Positions 40,186 to 50,209 of a stretch of 64,000 bases of DNA are shown here, piece by piece. How positions within the stretch are numbered: the first letter of the stretch is position 1; every line of letters starts with the position of its first letter. A model generated the notes under the pieces. It ran no database searches. It saw only the letters and a list, made by a program, of their open reading frames with translations, and was not told the DNA's origin. The stretch comes from Planctomycetota bacterium (GTDB lineage: Bacteria > Planctomycetota > UBA1135 > UBA2386), in assembly GCA_020638655.1 (NCBI GenBank), contig JACKIC010000007.1, positions 405,647 to 469,646 of the forward strand. The letters run 5' to 3'. The position numbers and the translations under genes were made by a program.

Positions 40186-43161
40186 TCACGGGCCCAGGGT
40201 CACGCGGTGCCAGCCGGTCAGCTCCTGCTCGGCAGCGCCGCTCGGCATCACCGAGAAGCCCGCGAAGTAGAACTGCAGCCCGACCAGCAGCGGCAGGTAG
40301 GGCACGTTCACGTACGGGTTGGCGCGGCCCTGGTTGTCGAGGCCGCCCAGGAAGTCGCCGAAGAACACGTTGCCCGGGTCGAGGCTGGCGCTGACCAGGA
40401 ACCCCGGGCGCAACGGCAACAGGCCCCCGAGCGGCAGGGTGATGCCCGGGTCGATCGCGTCGCTGCACAAGAACAGGTACGGCAGCCCGGCGCTGCCCGG
40501 CAACTCGACCTGCAGGTCCAGCCGCTGGCCGATCGGCGCGCGCCCCGGGCCGCGCAGCGAACGGTGCGGCAGCAGGAAGTCGAGGCTCTGCTGCAGCAGC
40601 TGCGCCCGCGCCGCTGCCGAGGTGATGGTGTCGAGCGGCAGGCCGAGGTTGACGATGCGCGCGCCGGTGGCGGGCACGATGCGCTGGATGCCGGCGATCA
40701 GCCCGTTGCCGTAGCGCAGGCACACCGTGCTGCTGGGATCGGTGGGGGCCAGCACGTCGGGGTAATCGACGTCGTAGGTGCCGCCGTTGCCGTTGTCGAA
40801 CGAGGTCGCCGGCATGCCGGCGCTGACCGTGCCGGCAAGGCCCGCCTGCAGCGTGTAGACCGCGGCGTCGTCGGCGACGTAGGTGGCGCCGAGCTGGTTG
40901 CGGTAGAAGCTGCGGTCGGTGCTCGTGCCCTGCGCGTCGAGGTCCCAGCCGATCTCCGCGCCGGTGACGAGCAGCGCGCCGCCCGAGTTGAGGTAGGCCG
41001 AGACCAGGTTCTGCTCGAGGTTGTTGAAGGTCTCGTCGGCGGTGCTCTCTTCGCCGAGCGACCAGACCACGGCGTCGTAGCCGGCGAGGTTGACGCGGCC
41101 GTACTGGACCGCTTCGTTGCTGGCGGCGTCGAAGCCCAGCGAGTCGTCGGCCCCGGCGCGGATCGCATCGCCGAACCGCCGCAGGTAGTCGTGCGTGTTC
41201 TCGGGGCCCTTCACGTACCGGTCGAGGCGGTCGAAGCCCTGCACCAGCAGCACCTCGGCGGTGCCGAGGTGGTCGGTGCCGGCGGTCAGCACCTCGGTCG
41301 GGAACGAGCGCCCCGAGGCGTTCAGCGCTCGCACGCGGAACGAGCGAAGGCTGTGGTGCGGTAGCGGCCCCGTCGACCAGTTCGTGGTGGTGACGTCGGC
41401 GACCTCGACGAACCCCTTGCCGTCGAGCGACTGTTCGACGCTGTAGTGGGTCGCGCCCGCCACGGGCTCCCAGGCGACGCGCAGGCCGCGGTTGCCGTCC
41501 TGCACGACGCGCAGCGCGACCGGCGGCTCGGGCGGGAACACGGCGGCCGGGCTGAAGTAGCTGAGCACGCCGCGGGCGTAGGCGCGCGCCGCGAGGTAGC
41601 GGAACTCGGGCTCGTGCAGGGCGCGGTGGTCGACCGAGTTGGGGGTGTCGTGGAAGGCCAGCTCGACGAGGATGCCGGGCATCGTCGACAACAGACGCAG
41701 CTCGCCGAAGTTCGCGGTGTGCTGGCCGCGGTCGACCCAGCCCGAGTTCCAGTGCGCGCGCAGGTCGGCGATGAGGCGCGTGTGCACGGCGTTGCTGAGC
41801 GCCGCCGAGCCCGCGGTCGCGCCGCCGTTGTAGATGAACGTATCGGTGCCGGCGCCGCCGCCGGCGTTGGTGTGCAGGGCGAGGTAGGCGTCGGCGCCGC
41901 GCCACTCGGCGAAGCGCGGCCGCGCGGTGACGTCGTCGTCGTTGTCCTGGCCACCGCTGATCGAGTCGTAGACGGTGCTCGGCGCGCCCGCGAACTGCGC
42001 CCAGTAGCGCGCGGCCTCCTGCCAGCGCGGCCGATTGCTCGTGCCGCTGCCGCGCACGAGTGAGCCCAGGCCGCCGCCCAGGCGCACCGTGTCGGCGATC
42101 ACCACGCCGCTGCCGGAAGACTCGTTCGACAGCTCGATGCGCGCGCCCTGCGCGGCGGTGAACCAGTAGTCGCCGAGGTGCACCCAGGTCAGGTTGTCGA
42201 CGGTCTGGTCGGCGCTGGCGCCGCTGCTGCCGCCGGCGTGATGGATGGTGTAGCGCGCGTCGGTGGTGCGGTTGCTGCCGGCGCGGAACCACACGTAGAC
42301 CGGATACAGGCCGTCCTGCGCCACGGGTACGGTCCAGGTCGCGGTCGCGGTCGGCGTCGGGCCGGCGTTGGCGTAGCGGTAGGTGCCGCCGTTGTAGCCG
42401 GCCGACCCGGACAGGAACCACGCGCCGGTCTCGACGTAGTGGGGCGCGCCGCCGTCGTTGTCGATCAGCGCGTCGACCGGCACTTCGCCGTGCTCGCGCG
42501 TCATCACGATCTCGGCGCCCATGTTCTCGAGCAGCGGGATCAGGTAGCGGTTGCAGATCTCGGCGTTGTGGATGTCCTCGATCAGGCCGTCGATGTTGCC
42601 GCGCTGCGTGGTCCAACCCAGGGTGCTGTGCCAGTAGTAGCCGTGGCCCGGGGAGACCGCGATGCGCTTGCCCGACAGGGCGCCGCTCACCGACGACAGC
42701 CGTGCGAACGGCGATACCGGCGTCGCCGTCGCGGCCTTGGGGTGGCCCAGCAGGTCGCCGAGGTCCTGCACGGCGCCGTCGCGCTGCTGCACGAACAGCC
42801 GCACGCCGCGCAGGGTGCGGTCGCCGAGCGCGGTCTTGGTCAGCTGCTCGATCGCGTCCTCGAGCGAAGCTCCCGGTATGGGCGCGAGCAGGCCGTCGTC
42901 GAACGTCAGCTCGAGGTCGCCGTTGTTGCGGCGGCAGGCCAACAGGCGCGTGCCCGGCGGCACCGCGCTGCGGCAGCCGAGCGCGCGCTCGGCGGCGGAC
43001 GGCCCGGCGCAGGCGTGCGCGACGGCGGCGGCGACGTCGCCGTGCACCGGCCCGACCGCGGCCAGGTTGCCGTTGCGCCAGAGCAGCGTCTGCTGGGCGG
43101 CGAGCGGTGCGGCGAGGGCGGCGGCGAGCAGGAACGGAGCGCGGCGGAACGAAGGCGGCAT
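40186..43161 (-). CDS. Very large secreted N-acetylmuramoyl-L-alanine amidase with inserted binding domain
   Basis: A 991-residue protein with a signal peptide (FLLAAALAAPLAAQ). Near residue 165, GKRIAVSPGHGYYW gives the first zinc ligand of an Amidase_3 domain, and DIHNAEICNRYLIPLLENMG holds the Glu. After IVMTRE the domain is interrupted by a golvesin-like beta domain (GLYPVYVWFRAGSNRTTDAR, then FTAAQGARIELSNESSGSG). It resumes with YLALHTNAG and ILVELAFHDTPNSVDHR (second metal His and catalytic Glu). After it come a fibronectin-III-like unit, a Rossmann-like unit (YDAVVWSLGEESTADETF) and the C-terminal beta module (RANPYVNVPYLPLLVGLQF). It would cut peptides from muramic acid in peptidoglycan. 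Confidence 0.88.
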   Translation of the reverse strand: MPPSFRRAPFLLAAALAAPLAAQQTLLWRNGNLAAVGPVHGDVAAAVAHACAGPSAAERALGCRSAVPPGTRLLACRRNNGDLELTFDDGLLAPIPGASLEDAIEQLTKTALGDRTLRGVRLFVQQRDGAVQDLGDLLGHPKAATATPVSPFARLSSVSGALSGKRIAVSPGHGYYWHSTLGWTTQRGNIDGLIEDIHNAEICNRYLIPLLENMGAEIVMTREHGEVPVDALIDNDGGAPHYVETGAWFLSGSAGYNGGTYRYANAGPTPTATATWTVPVAQDGLYPVYVWFRAGSNRTTDARYTIHHAGGSSGASADQTVDNLTWVHLGDYWFTAAQGARIELSNESSGSGVVIADTVRLGGGLGSLVRGSGTSNRPRWQEAARYWAQFAGAPSTVYDSISGGQDNDDDVTARPRFAEWRGADAYLALHTNAGGGAGTDTFIYNGGATAGSAALSNAVHTRLIADLRAHWNSGWVDRGQHTANFGELRLLSTMPGILVELAFHDTPNSVDHRALHEPEFRYLAARAYARGVLSYFSPAAVFPPEPPVALRVVQDGNRGLRVAWEPVAGATHYSVEQSLDGKGFVEVADVTTTNWSTGPLPHHSLRSFRVRALNASGRSFPTEVLTAGTDHLGTAEVLLVQGFDRLDRYVKGPENTHDYLRRFGDAIRAGADDSLGFDAASNEAVQYGRVNLAGYDAVVWSLGEESTADETFNNLEQNLVSAYLNSGGALLVTGAEIGWDLDAQGTSTDRSFYRNQLGATYVADDAAVYTLQAGLAGTVSAGMPATSFDNGNGGTYDVDYPDVLAPTDPSSTVCLRYGNGLIAGIQRIVPATGARIVNLGLPLDTITSAAARAQLLQQSLDFLLPHRSLRGPGRAPIGQRLDLQVELPGSAGLPYLFLCSDAIDPGITLPLGGLLPLRPGFLVSASLDPGNVFFGDFLGGLDNQGRANPYVNVPYLPLLVGLQFYFAGFSVMPSGAAEQELTGWHRVTLGP

Positions 43162-43213
43162 GGCGGGCGGTCACGATAACCCCGCCGCGCGGCCTGTCAT
43201 TCCGCCCGACCGG

Positions 43214-43498
43214 TCATCGGCGGTGTTCGGCCTCGACGAGCCGCCGCGTCTCGGCGAGCACCGCCGTGAGCACGCGCTGCAGCGCGGGCCCGTCGAGCGG
43301 GCCGTCGCCGGCCGCCGCGGCGATCGCCTCGAGCATCTGGGCCTCGCGCGCGGGGTCGAGCGCGGCCTGACCGTGCGCGGCCTTCCAGCGGCCGATGGCA
43401 GCGGCCAGTCCGGCGCGCTCCTGCAGCAGTGCGACGAGGCGGCCATTGCAGTCGTCGACGGCGGCGCGCAGTCGGTGGAGTTCCTGGTCGGCGTGCAT
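43214..43498 (-). CDS. Chorismate mutase, AroQ-type
   Basis: A 94-residue all-helical protein, the size of AroQ chorismate mutases, which turn chorismate to prephenate. HRLRAAVDDCNGRLVALLQE, then RAGLAAAIGRWKAAHG, provides the helix-1 pattern with the active-site Arg and Lys, and the late PALQRVLTAVLAETRRLVEA helix fits the family. No other aromatic pathway gene lies next to it. It is 51 bp from the amidase start, on the same strand. Confidence 0.82.
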   Translation of the reverse strand: MHADQELHRLRAAVDDCNGRLVALLQERAGLAAAIGRWKAAHGQAALDPAREAQMLEAIAAAAGDGPLDGPALQRVLTAVLAETRRLVEAEHRR

Positions 43499-43536
43499 TG
43501 CGGGTGGTGTCGCGGTCGCGATACTACCGGGCCCCG

Positions 43537-46136
43537 ATGACGGCCCGTTCCTACAAACCCGAAGTGCTCGCGCCGGCGGGCTCGATGCCGGCGCTGCTGG
43601 CGGCGCTGCAGCACGGCGCCGACGCCGTCTACTTCGGGCTGGCCGAGGGCTTCAACGCCCGCGCCCGCGCCGCCAACTTCGCGCTCGCCGACCTGCCGGA
43701 GCTGGTCGCGCGCATCCATCGCGCCGGTGCGCGCGCCTATGTCACGCTCAACACGCTGGTGTTCGAGCCCGAGCTGCCGGCGCTCGAACGGGTGCTGCGC
43801 GGCATCGCCGCTGCCGGCGTCGACGCGCTGATCGTGCAGGACCCCGCGGTGTGCCTGCTGGCGCGCGCGATCGCGCCGGAGCTCGAGCTGCACGCGAGCA
43901 CGCAGATGACGATCGCCGAACCCGCCGCGGCGGCGTTCGCGGCGCAGCTCGGCGTGACCCGCGTGGTGGTGCCGCGCGAGCTGTCGGTGACCGAGATCGA
44001 GGCGTTCGCGGCCGGCACGGAGCTCGAGCTCGAGGTGTTCGTGCACGGCGCGCTGTGCGTGTCGTGGAGCGGCCAGTGCCTGACCAGCGAGGCGTGGGGC
44101 GGCCGCTCGGCCAACCGCGGCCAGTGTGCGCAGAGCTGCCGCATGCCGTACGAGCTGGTCGTCGACGGCCAGGCGCGGCCGCTCGGCGACGTGCAGTACC
44201 TGTTGAGCCCCAAGGACCTCTCGGGCGCGCGCGCGATGCCCGAACTGCTGCGCATCGGCGTGCACGGCCTGAAGATCGAAGGTCGCCAGAAGGGACCGCA
44301 GTACGTGGCCACCGCGACCGGCGGCTACCGGCGCTGGGTCGACGCGCTGATGTCCGGCGGCGATCGCAGGGCGGCCGAGCGGCAGCTCGCCGACGATCTG
44401 CTGCGCATGTCACTGTCGTACACGCGCGGCTTCTCGGACGGCTTCCTGGGCGGCAGCGATCACCAGACGCTCGTCGAAGGGCGCTTTCCCAAGCACCGCG
44501 GTGTGTTCGTCGGCCGCGTGCGGCGCGTGGTCGGCGACCAGGTCGTGATCGGCCCCGACGCCGGCGGGCGTCCGTGGACCGGGGCGCTGGCGGTGCCCGA
44601 ACGGCCCGCGGGCCCGACCGGCGAACGCAGCGCCCCGCTGCCCGCGGCCGGCGACGCGGCGGCGCTGCAGTTGCGCGCCGGCATGGGCGTGGTGTTCGAC
44701 CAGGGCGACCCCGAGGACAAGAACGAGCCCGGCGGCGCGCTGTGGCGCGTCGACCAGCGCGGCGACGAGTGGTGGCTGGGCTTCGGCAACGGCAGCATCG
44801 ACCTGTCGCGGCTGCGGCCCGGCGATCGCGTGTTCGCCACCAACGACAGCGCGCTGGCGGCCGAGGCGACGCGCCTCGGCGACGAGCCGACGGGCCGCAA
44901 CGCGATCGACCTCGCGGTGACCGGCGCGCTGGGCGCGCCGCTGGCGGTGACGGCGCGCTGCGGCGCGTGGTCGGCGCAGGCGACGGGCGACACCCCGCTG
45001 GCGGCGGCGCGCGCGCGGGCCTCGACGAGTCGCTGCTGCGCGACAAGCTCGGCGCGTTCGGCGGCACGCCGTTCCGCTGCGGCTCGATCGACTGCGCCGG
45101 CCTCGCGCCGGGCCTGCACGCCCCGGCCAGCGAGCTCAAGGAACTGCGGCGGCGGCTCGTCGAGCAGCTGCTGCCGCAGCTCGAACGCGGCCCCGTGCGC
45201 ACGATCGATCCGGCGCCGGCCCTGCCGCGCGTGCGCGCCGCGGTCGGGGCGATCGGCAGGACCGGCGCAGGCGCGGCGCCGGTCGTGGTGCCGCTCGTGC
45301 GCAGCGACGAGCAACTCGACGCGGTGATCGCGGGCGGTTGCGCCGAGGTCGAGCTCGACTGGATGGAGTTCACGGGGCTCGGCAACGCGGTCGCCAAGGC
45401 GCGCGCCGCGGGCCTTTTCGTGACCGTGGCGACGACGCGCGTCGGCAAGCCCGGCGAAGAGCCGCTGCTCGACCGCATCCGGCGGCTGCAGCCCGACGGC
45501 GTGCTGGTGCGCCACTTCGGCGCGATGATGCGGCTGCTGCGCTGGCGCGACGAGGGGGACGCCGCGCGGCTGCACGGCGACTTCTCGCTCAACGCGGCCA
45601 ACTCGATCACCGCCGCGCACCTGCTGTCGCTGGGGCTCGACACCGTCACCGCGTCGTTCGACCTCGACGAGCGGCAGCTGTTCGCGATGCTCGAGCACCT
45701 GCCCGGCGAGCGCGTCGCCGTGGTCGCGCAGCACCGCATCCCGACGTTCCATACCGAACACTGCGTCTACAGCCACCTGCTCAGCAACGGCCGCGACTAC
45801 CACTCGTGCGGGCGGCCGTGTGAACGGCACCAGGTGGCGCTGCGCGACCACCTCGGCCGCGAGCACCCGGTGATCGTCGACGTCGGCTGCCGCAACACGG
45901 TGTTCCATCACGCGCCGCAACAGTCCAGCGCCTGGGCCGAACGGCTGCTGGCGGGCGGCGTGCGCCGCTTCCGCGTCGAGTTCGTGCGCGAATCGGGCGT
46001 GCAGGTGCGCAGCGTGATCGGCGCCTGGCGCCAGCTGCTCGCCGGCGACATCGACGCCGCGACCGTGGTCAGCCGCACCGGCGCCGTCAGTCGCTTCGGG
46101 GTCGCCGAGGGGGGCGTGAAGCTGCTGGTCGAATGA
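43537..46136 (+). pseudogene. U32 family peptidase (RlhA/DUF3656-like), split by a frameshift
   Basis: The first part, 43537 to about 45010, begins YKPEVLAPAGSMPALLAAL and has the U32 signature EVFVHGALCVSWSGQCLTSE. The second part, from about 45010 to 46136 in another frame, has GLDESLLRDKLGAFGGTPFR, SLNAANSITAAHLLSLGLD and YHSCGRPCERHQV. Joined, they give a normal U32-DUF3656-U32 protein of about 865 residues. The join is an alternating GC run at 45007-45017, consistent with one extra GC unit or a sequence error. In the first frame translation continues to a stop at 45327. Relatives act in 23S rRNA hydroxylation. The end overlaps the next ATG. Confidence 0.85.
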
Positions 46137-47968
46137 GCGGCTCCGATCGGGTCCTGCGCGCCGGGTTCGCGGCGCTCGCCTTCGCCTTGCCGCTGGCGCT
46201 CTACCTCGCCACGGCCTCGGGTTCGGTGCAGTTCGACGACGCCGCCGAACTGACCCTGTGCGCGCGCTTCTGGAGCAGCGCGCACCCGCCCGGGTACCCG
46301 ATCTGGGTGCTGCTCGCGCATCTGTGGGGCGGCGTCTTCGGGTATTCGCCGCGGTCGCTGGCGGCGCTCTCGGGCGTGCTCGGCGCGGCCGCGAGCCTGG
46401 TGCTGTTCTTCGCCGGCGAGAAGTGGCTGCGTGCGCCGGCGTGCGGCGCGCTGGCGCCGCGCGCGGCGGCCTGGGCGGCGCTCGGCGCAGCGCTGCTGAC
46501 GGCGGTCGGCGCGACCTTCTGGCAGTGGAGCAACAGCGTCGAGGTCTACGCCCTGCAGGTGCTGGCGACCGCGCTGCTGCTGTGGGGAGCGGCGGGGGAC
46601 CAGGCGCGCTGGTGCTGGCGCGCCGTGCTCGGCCTGGGCGTCGGCCTGGGTCTCGCCAACAACCACCTGTCGATGGTGGTGCTGCTGCCGTTCGTGCCGA
46701 GCTGGGTCGCGGCGCTGCAGGGGCGGTCGTGGGGGAGCGCGTTGCGCGCACTGCTGCCGGCCGCCGCGGTGGCCGCCGCGCTGACCGTGGGCGCGTGGCT
46801 GCTGCTGCTGCTGCGCGCGATGGTCGAGGTGCCGTTCTCGTTCGGCGAACCCTCGACGCCGTCGCGGCTGTGGTTCCACCTGCGCGGCGGCTTCTTCGGC
46901 GAACTGCTGTTCGCACCAGGGGTCGACTACGCCGGCCGCGCGATGGTCTTCGGCGAGGTGCTGCTGCGGCACCTGTGGCTCGCCTGGATCCCGTTCGTGC
47001 TCGGCGCGCGTCACCTGTGGTCGCGGCAGCGCGGCCTGCTGGTCTCGCTGGTCGCCGCCGCGGGGCTGCTGTTCGCCTCGCAGTGGGCGCGCGCCTACGT
47101 GCCCAACATGGACGCGTCGGTGCTGCCGGCGCTGCTGCTGCTCGCGCCCGTGCTGGCGCTGGGGCTCACGCGCGTGCCGCGGGTGCCGTTCGCGGCGCTG
47201 CTGCCGGCGCTGCTCGCGGCGTCGCTGGTGCTCGACTGGTCGGCGTGTGACCGCCGCGGCTACGCCGCCGCCGACGCGATCCTCGCCGACGTCGACGCGT
47301 CGCTACCGCCCAACGCCCTGCTGCTGGCGACCGGCTGGGAGTTGCAGACGCGCGCGGCGCTGGCGCAGCTCACCGAGCAGTGGCGGCCGGACGTCGTCGT
47401 GTTGCCGGGGAGCGTCAAGGGCACGGACGCGCCGCTGTTCGCGCGCCGCCAGCCGGAGCTGCACGCCGCGGTGCGCGAAGAGTACGACGCGTTCCTCGCC
47501 GCGATCGCCGCGGTCGATCCGGACTACGTGCACACCGACTACTTCCAGTTCGAGGACCCGGCGGTGTGGCAGCGCTACGCGGCGCTGCTCGGCAAGCTGT
47601 TCGCGGTGGCCAAGGCGCAGGGGCGGCCGGTGCTGCTCGACAAGCAGTCGATGGCGTTCCTGCTCGACGGCAAGGTGCTGCGCAACGACCAGGTCGTGCC
47701 GTGCGGCCTGTTGTTCTCGATCGGCGAGGTCGCCGCGCCGGCTCCGTTCCCGCTGCACGACGGCTGGCTCGGGCACCCGTTCCTGACCGCGGACCTGTGT
47801 GCCTACGGCACGCTGTTCGACCTGCAGGGCATCGCGCCGCAGATCGCGGGCTACTGGCGGCACCGCGGGCGCACCGAACTCGCCGCAGCGGCCGAACGCG
47901 CCGCCGAACGGCTGGCCGCGGCCTGGCGCGAGTATTCGGCCGGAGTGCCCGCGCCGCGGCGGCGCTGA
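46133..47968 (+). CDS. DUF2723 family polytopic membrane protein
   Basis: A 611-residue protein with about ten helices in the first 370 residues. VQFDDAAELTLCARFWSSAH, PPGYPIWVLLAHLWG and TFWQWSNSVEVYALQVL are conserved in the DUF2723/TMEM260 family, whose eukaryotic members are O-mannosyltransferases, so a glycosyltransferase function is plausible. The last 220 residues are soluble, and include VDPDYVHTDYFQFEDPAVWQ. It is translationally coupled to the U32 gene. Confidence 0.83.
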   Translation: MSGSDRVLRAGFAALAFALPLALYLATASGSVQFDDAAELTLCARFWSSAHPPGYPIWVLLAHLWGGVFGYSPRSLAALSGVLGAAASLVLFFAGEKWLRAPACGALAPRAAAWAALGAALLTAVGATFWQWSNSVEVYALQVLATALLLWGAAGDQARWCWRAVLGLGVGLGLANNHLSMVVLLPFVPSWVAALQGRSWGSALRALLPAAAVAAALTVGAWLLLLLRAMVEVPFSFGEPSTPSRLWFHLRGGFFGELLFAPGVDYAGRAMVFGEVLLRHLWLAWIPFVLGARHLWSRQRGLLVSLVAAAGLLFASQWARAYVPNMDASVLPALLLLAPVLALGLTRVPRVPFAALLPALLAASLVLDWSACDRRGYAAADAILADVDASLPPNALLLATGWELQTRAALAQLTEQWRPDVVVLPGSVKGTDAPLFARRQPELHAAVREEYDAFLAAIAAVDPDYVHTDYFQFEDPAVWQRYAALLGKLFAVAKAQGRPVLLDKQSMAFLLDGKVLRNDQVVPCGLLFSIGEVAAPAPFPLHDGWLGHPFLTADLCAYGTLFDLQGIAPQIAGYWRHRGRTELAAAAERAAERLAAAWREYSAGVPAPRRR

Positions 47969-47995
47969 AGGGTCACCGCGGATCGGCCGCGGTCG

Positions 47996-48433
47996 TCAGG
48001 GGGCGCCGGGCTTGCCCTTGCGCTGCTTCTCCAGCGCGAGGGTGAGGCGCAGCAACAGGCTGCAGTAGCTCGCCGCGAACCCGCAGGCTGCGTGCCACAG
48101 GGTGCGCAGCGCCCACGGCGTGCGGGTCGGCAGGTGGGGTTCGGCGAGCCACTCGAGCAGGCCGGCCGCGAACGCGATCAGCACCGCGAGGATCAGCGCC
48201 GCCAGCGCCGACATGGTGATCGGGTTGGCGCCCTCGGGCAGCTGCGGCACCGGCCGCGGCCGGCGCATCCGGTTGCTGAGGATGTGCAGCGTGAAGGCCA
48301 CGGCGACGAGCACGGCCCACTCGCCGGGCGTGAACTCGTAGTCGCGGAAGTGGGCGATGCCCGCCACCCAGAGCACCGCGATCAGCACCGGGCAGATGCC
48401 GAGGATGCGGCGGAACCACAGCTGGGAGATCAT
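47996..48433 (-). CDS. Small integral membrane protein
   Basis: A 145-residue protein with about four hydrophobic segments: ILGICPVLIAVLWVAGIAHF, WAVLVAVAFTLHILSN, ITMSALAALILAVLIAFAAG and LWHAACGFAASYCSLLLRL. Polar loops lie between, and a Lys-rich tail ends it. No family is recognised. ATG 48433 is chosen because upstream sequence is GC-rich and unlike protein. It starts 13 bp after the YedF-like gene and they may be one operon. Confidence 0.62.
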   Translation of the reverse strand: MISQLWFRRILGICPVLIAVLWVAGIAHFRDYEFTPGEWAVLVAVAFTLHILSNRMRRPRPVPQLPEGANPITMSALAALILAVLIAFAAGLLEWLAEPHLPTRTPWALRTLWHAACGFAASYCSLLLRLTLALEKQRKGKPGAP

Positions 48434-48446
48434 CCGCGCGGCGCCC

Positions 48447-48782
48447 TCACAGGGTGATGACCTTGGCGGCCCGGCCCAGCTCACGCACGATCGAGTCCAT
48501 GTCGGCGACCTTGCCGACCGCGGGCGTCACCCCGAAGTGGTTGAGGCAGGTGCCGCACGGCACGAGGTCGACGCCGCGCTCCTCGAGCGCGCGCAGCTCG
48601 GCCAGCACCGGCGAGCCCGCCGCGACCAGCTGCACGCCGCTGTTGAAGAACACGATCGCGGTGAAGTCCGGCAGGGCGATCGACTTCTGCAGGAAGGTCT
48701 GCAGGATGCGCTGGCCGAGGCCGCGATCGCCGTGGCCCATCTGGTCCTGATTGCAAACGACGACGGTGTCCATGGCCGTCAT
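48447..48782 (-). CDS. DsrE-like protein, YedF C-terminal domain type
   Basis: A 111-residue protein. VVVCNQDQMGHGDRGLGQRI, FTAIVFFNSGVQLVAAGSPV, and ERGVDLVPCGTCLNHFGV with a CxxC pair match the DsrE/YedF-type sulphur-handling domain. The N-terminal TusA-like domain of full YedF is absent. It could be a sulphur or selenium carrier. ATG 48773, three residues downstream, is an alternative start. It diverges from purD. Confidence 0.82.
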   Translation of the reverse strand: MTAMDTVVVCNQDQMGHGDRGLGQRILQTFLQKSIALPDFTAIVFFNSGVQLVAAGSPVLAELRALEERGVDLVPCGTCLNHFGVTPAVGKVADMDSIVRELGRAAKVITL

Positions 48783-48864
48783 CGTGAGCCGCGGGCGGCC
48801 GTTTGGCCAGGGTGCAACATCACGCTTCCGCCGCGCCGGGCCGGTCCTTAGCCTGTTCGCCCCC

Positions 48865-50136
48865 ATGAAGATCCTCGTCGTCGGCTCCGGTGGACGTGAG
48901 CACGCGCTGTGTTGGAAGATCGCCAGGTCGCCGCTGGTGAAGAAGCTCTACTGCGCGCCGGGCAACCCCGGCACCGCCGCGATCGCCGACAACGTGCCGG
49001 TCAACGCCGACGACATCGCCGGCCTGGTGAGGTTCGCCAAGAAGGAGGGCATCGACCTGACCGTGATCGGTCCCGAGGGGCCGCTGTGCGCCGGCGTCGT
49101 CGACGCCTTCACCAAGGAGAAGCTGCTGTGCTTCGGGCCCAACAAGGCCGCCGCCGAGCTCGAGGGCAGCAAGACGTTCGCGCGGGAGCTGTGCCGCAAG
49201 CACCGGCTGCCGGGGCCCGCGTTCTGGGTGTTCGAAGACCACCAGCAGGCGCGCTCGTTCCTCGACAACCGCGAGGACGGCCCGATCGTCGTCAAGGCGT
49301 CGGGGCTGGCCGCCGGCAAGGGCGTGACCGTGTGCAAGAACTCGGCGGAGGCCAAGGCCGCGGCGGCCGAGTGCCTCGAGAAGCGTCGCTTCGGCGAGGC
49401 CGGCAGCAAGGTCGTGTTCGAGGAGTGTCTGCAGGGCCCCGAGGTCTCGATCATCACGCTGACCGATGGCCAGACGATCGTACCGCTCGAGCCGGCGCGC
49501 GATCACAAGCCGGTGTTCGACGGCGACAAGGGGCCCAACACGGGGGGCATGGGCGTGGTCACCCCGGTCAACCTGATGCCGCGCATGGCCTCGCAGATCG
49601 AGAGCCAGATCGTGTTCCCCGCGGTGCACGCGATGAACCGCGAGGGCCGTCGTTACCAGGGTTTCCTCTACGCCGGCCTGATGCTCACGCAGCAGGGGCC
49701 GCGCGTGCTCGAGTTCAACTGCCGGCTCGGCGACCCCGAGACCCAGCCGCTGCTGATGCGGTTGACGAGCGACCTCGTGCCGCTGCTGCTGGCGACCGCC
49801 GAGGGCCGGCTCGACGAGCTCGAGGCGCCGGTCTGGGACAAGCGGGTCGCCGTGTGCGTGGTGGCCTGCAGCGGCGGCTACCCCGGCGACTTCAAGAAGG
49901 GTTTTCCGATCACCGGGCTCGATCGCGTCGACGCCGGCGACGACCTGCAGGTGTTCCACGCCGGCACCGCGCAGAAGCCGGGCGGCGACGTGCTGACCGC
50001 CGGCGGCCGCGTGCTCGCCGTCACGGCGCTCGGCGCCGACATCGAGGCGGCCCGCGCCCGGGCCTACGCGGCGCTGGGCAAGATCGAGTTCGCGGGCATG
50101 CACTACCGCAAGGACATCGGCCTGCCGCGCCAGTGA
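48865..50136 (+). CDS. purD: Phosphoribosylamine-glycine ligase
   Basis: A 423-residue ATP-grasp enzyme making GAR in purine synthesis, near the usual 420-430. MKILVVGSGGREHALCWKIA is the classic N terminus, VIGPEGPLCAGVVDAF and KASGLAAGKGVTVC follow, and NTGGMGVVTPV and LEFNCRLGDPETQ give the ATP and metal sites. ATG 48865 starts at the conserved N terminus. A Fur gene follows after 73 bp. The other purine genes here are purSL and purQ on the minus strand. Confidence 0.97.
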   Translation: MKILVVGSGGREHALCWKIARSPLVKKLYCAPGNPGTAAIADNVPVNADDIAGLVRFAKKEGIDLTVIGPEGPLCAGVVDAFTKEKLLCFGPNKAAAELEGSKTFARELCRKHRLPGPAFWVFEDHQQARSFLDNREDGPIVVKASGLAAGKGVTVCKNSAEAKAAAAECLEKRRFGEAGSKVVFEECLQGPEVSIITLTDGQTIVPLEPARDHKPVFDGDKGPNTGGMGVVTPVNLMPRMASQIESQIVFPAVHAMNREGRRYQGFLYAGLMLTQQGPRVLEFNCRLGDPETQPLLMRLTSDLVPLLLATAEGRLDELEAPVWDKRVAVCVVACSGGYPGDFKKGFPITGLDRVDAGDDLQVFHAGTAQKPGGDVLTAGGRVLAVTALGADIEAARARAYAALGKIEFAGMHYRKDIGLPRQ

Positions 50137-50209
50137 GCGGGTCTCCCCGGCCCCGCGCCGACACTCCGAGGTCGAAAGGGCCGGCGCCGCGGCCTATCCT
50201 GCGGGCCGC

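Noticed and set aside
45007..45017. Programmed -1 frameshifting in the U32 gene
   Set aside because: The site is an alternating GC run, not an X-XXY-YYZ slippery heptamer, and no clear downstream stimulator was seen; slippage or sequence error is simpler.
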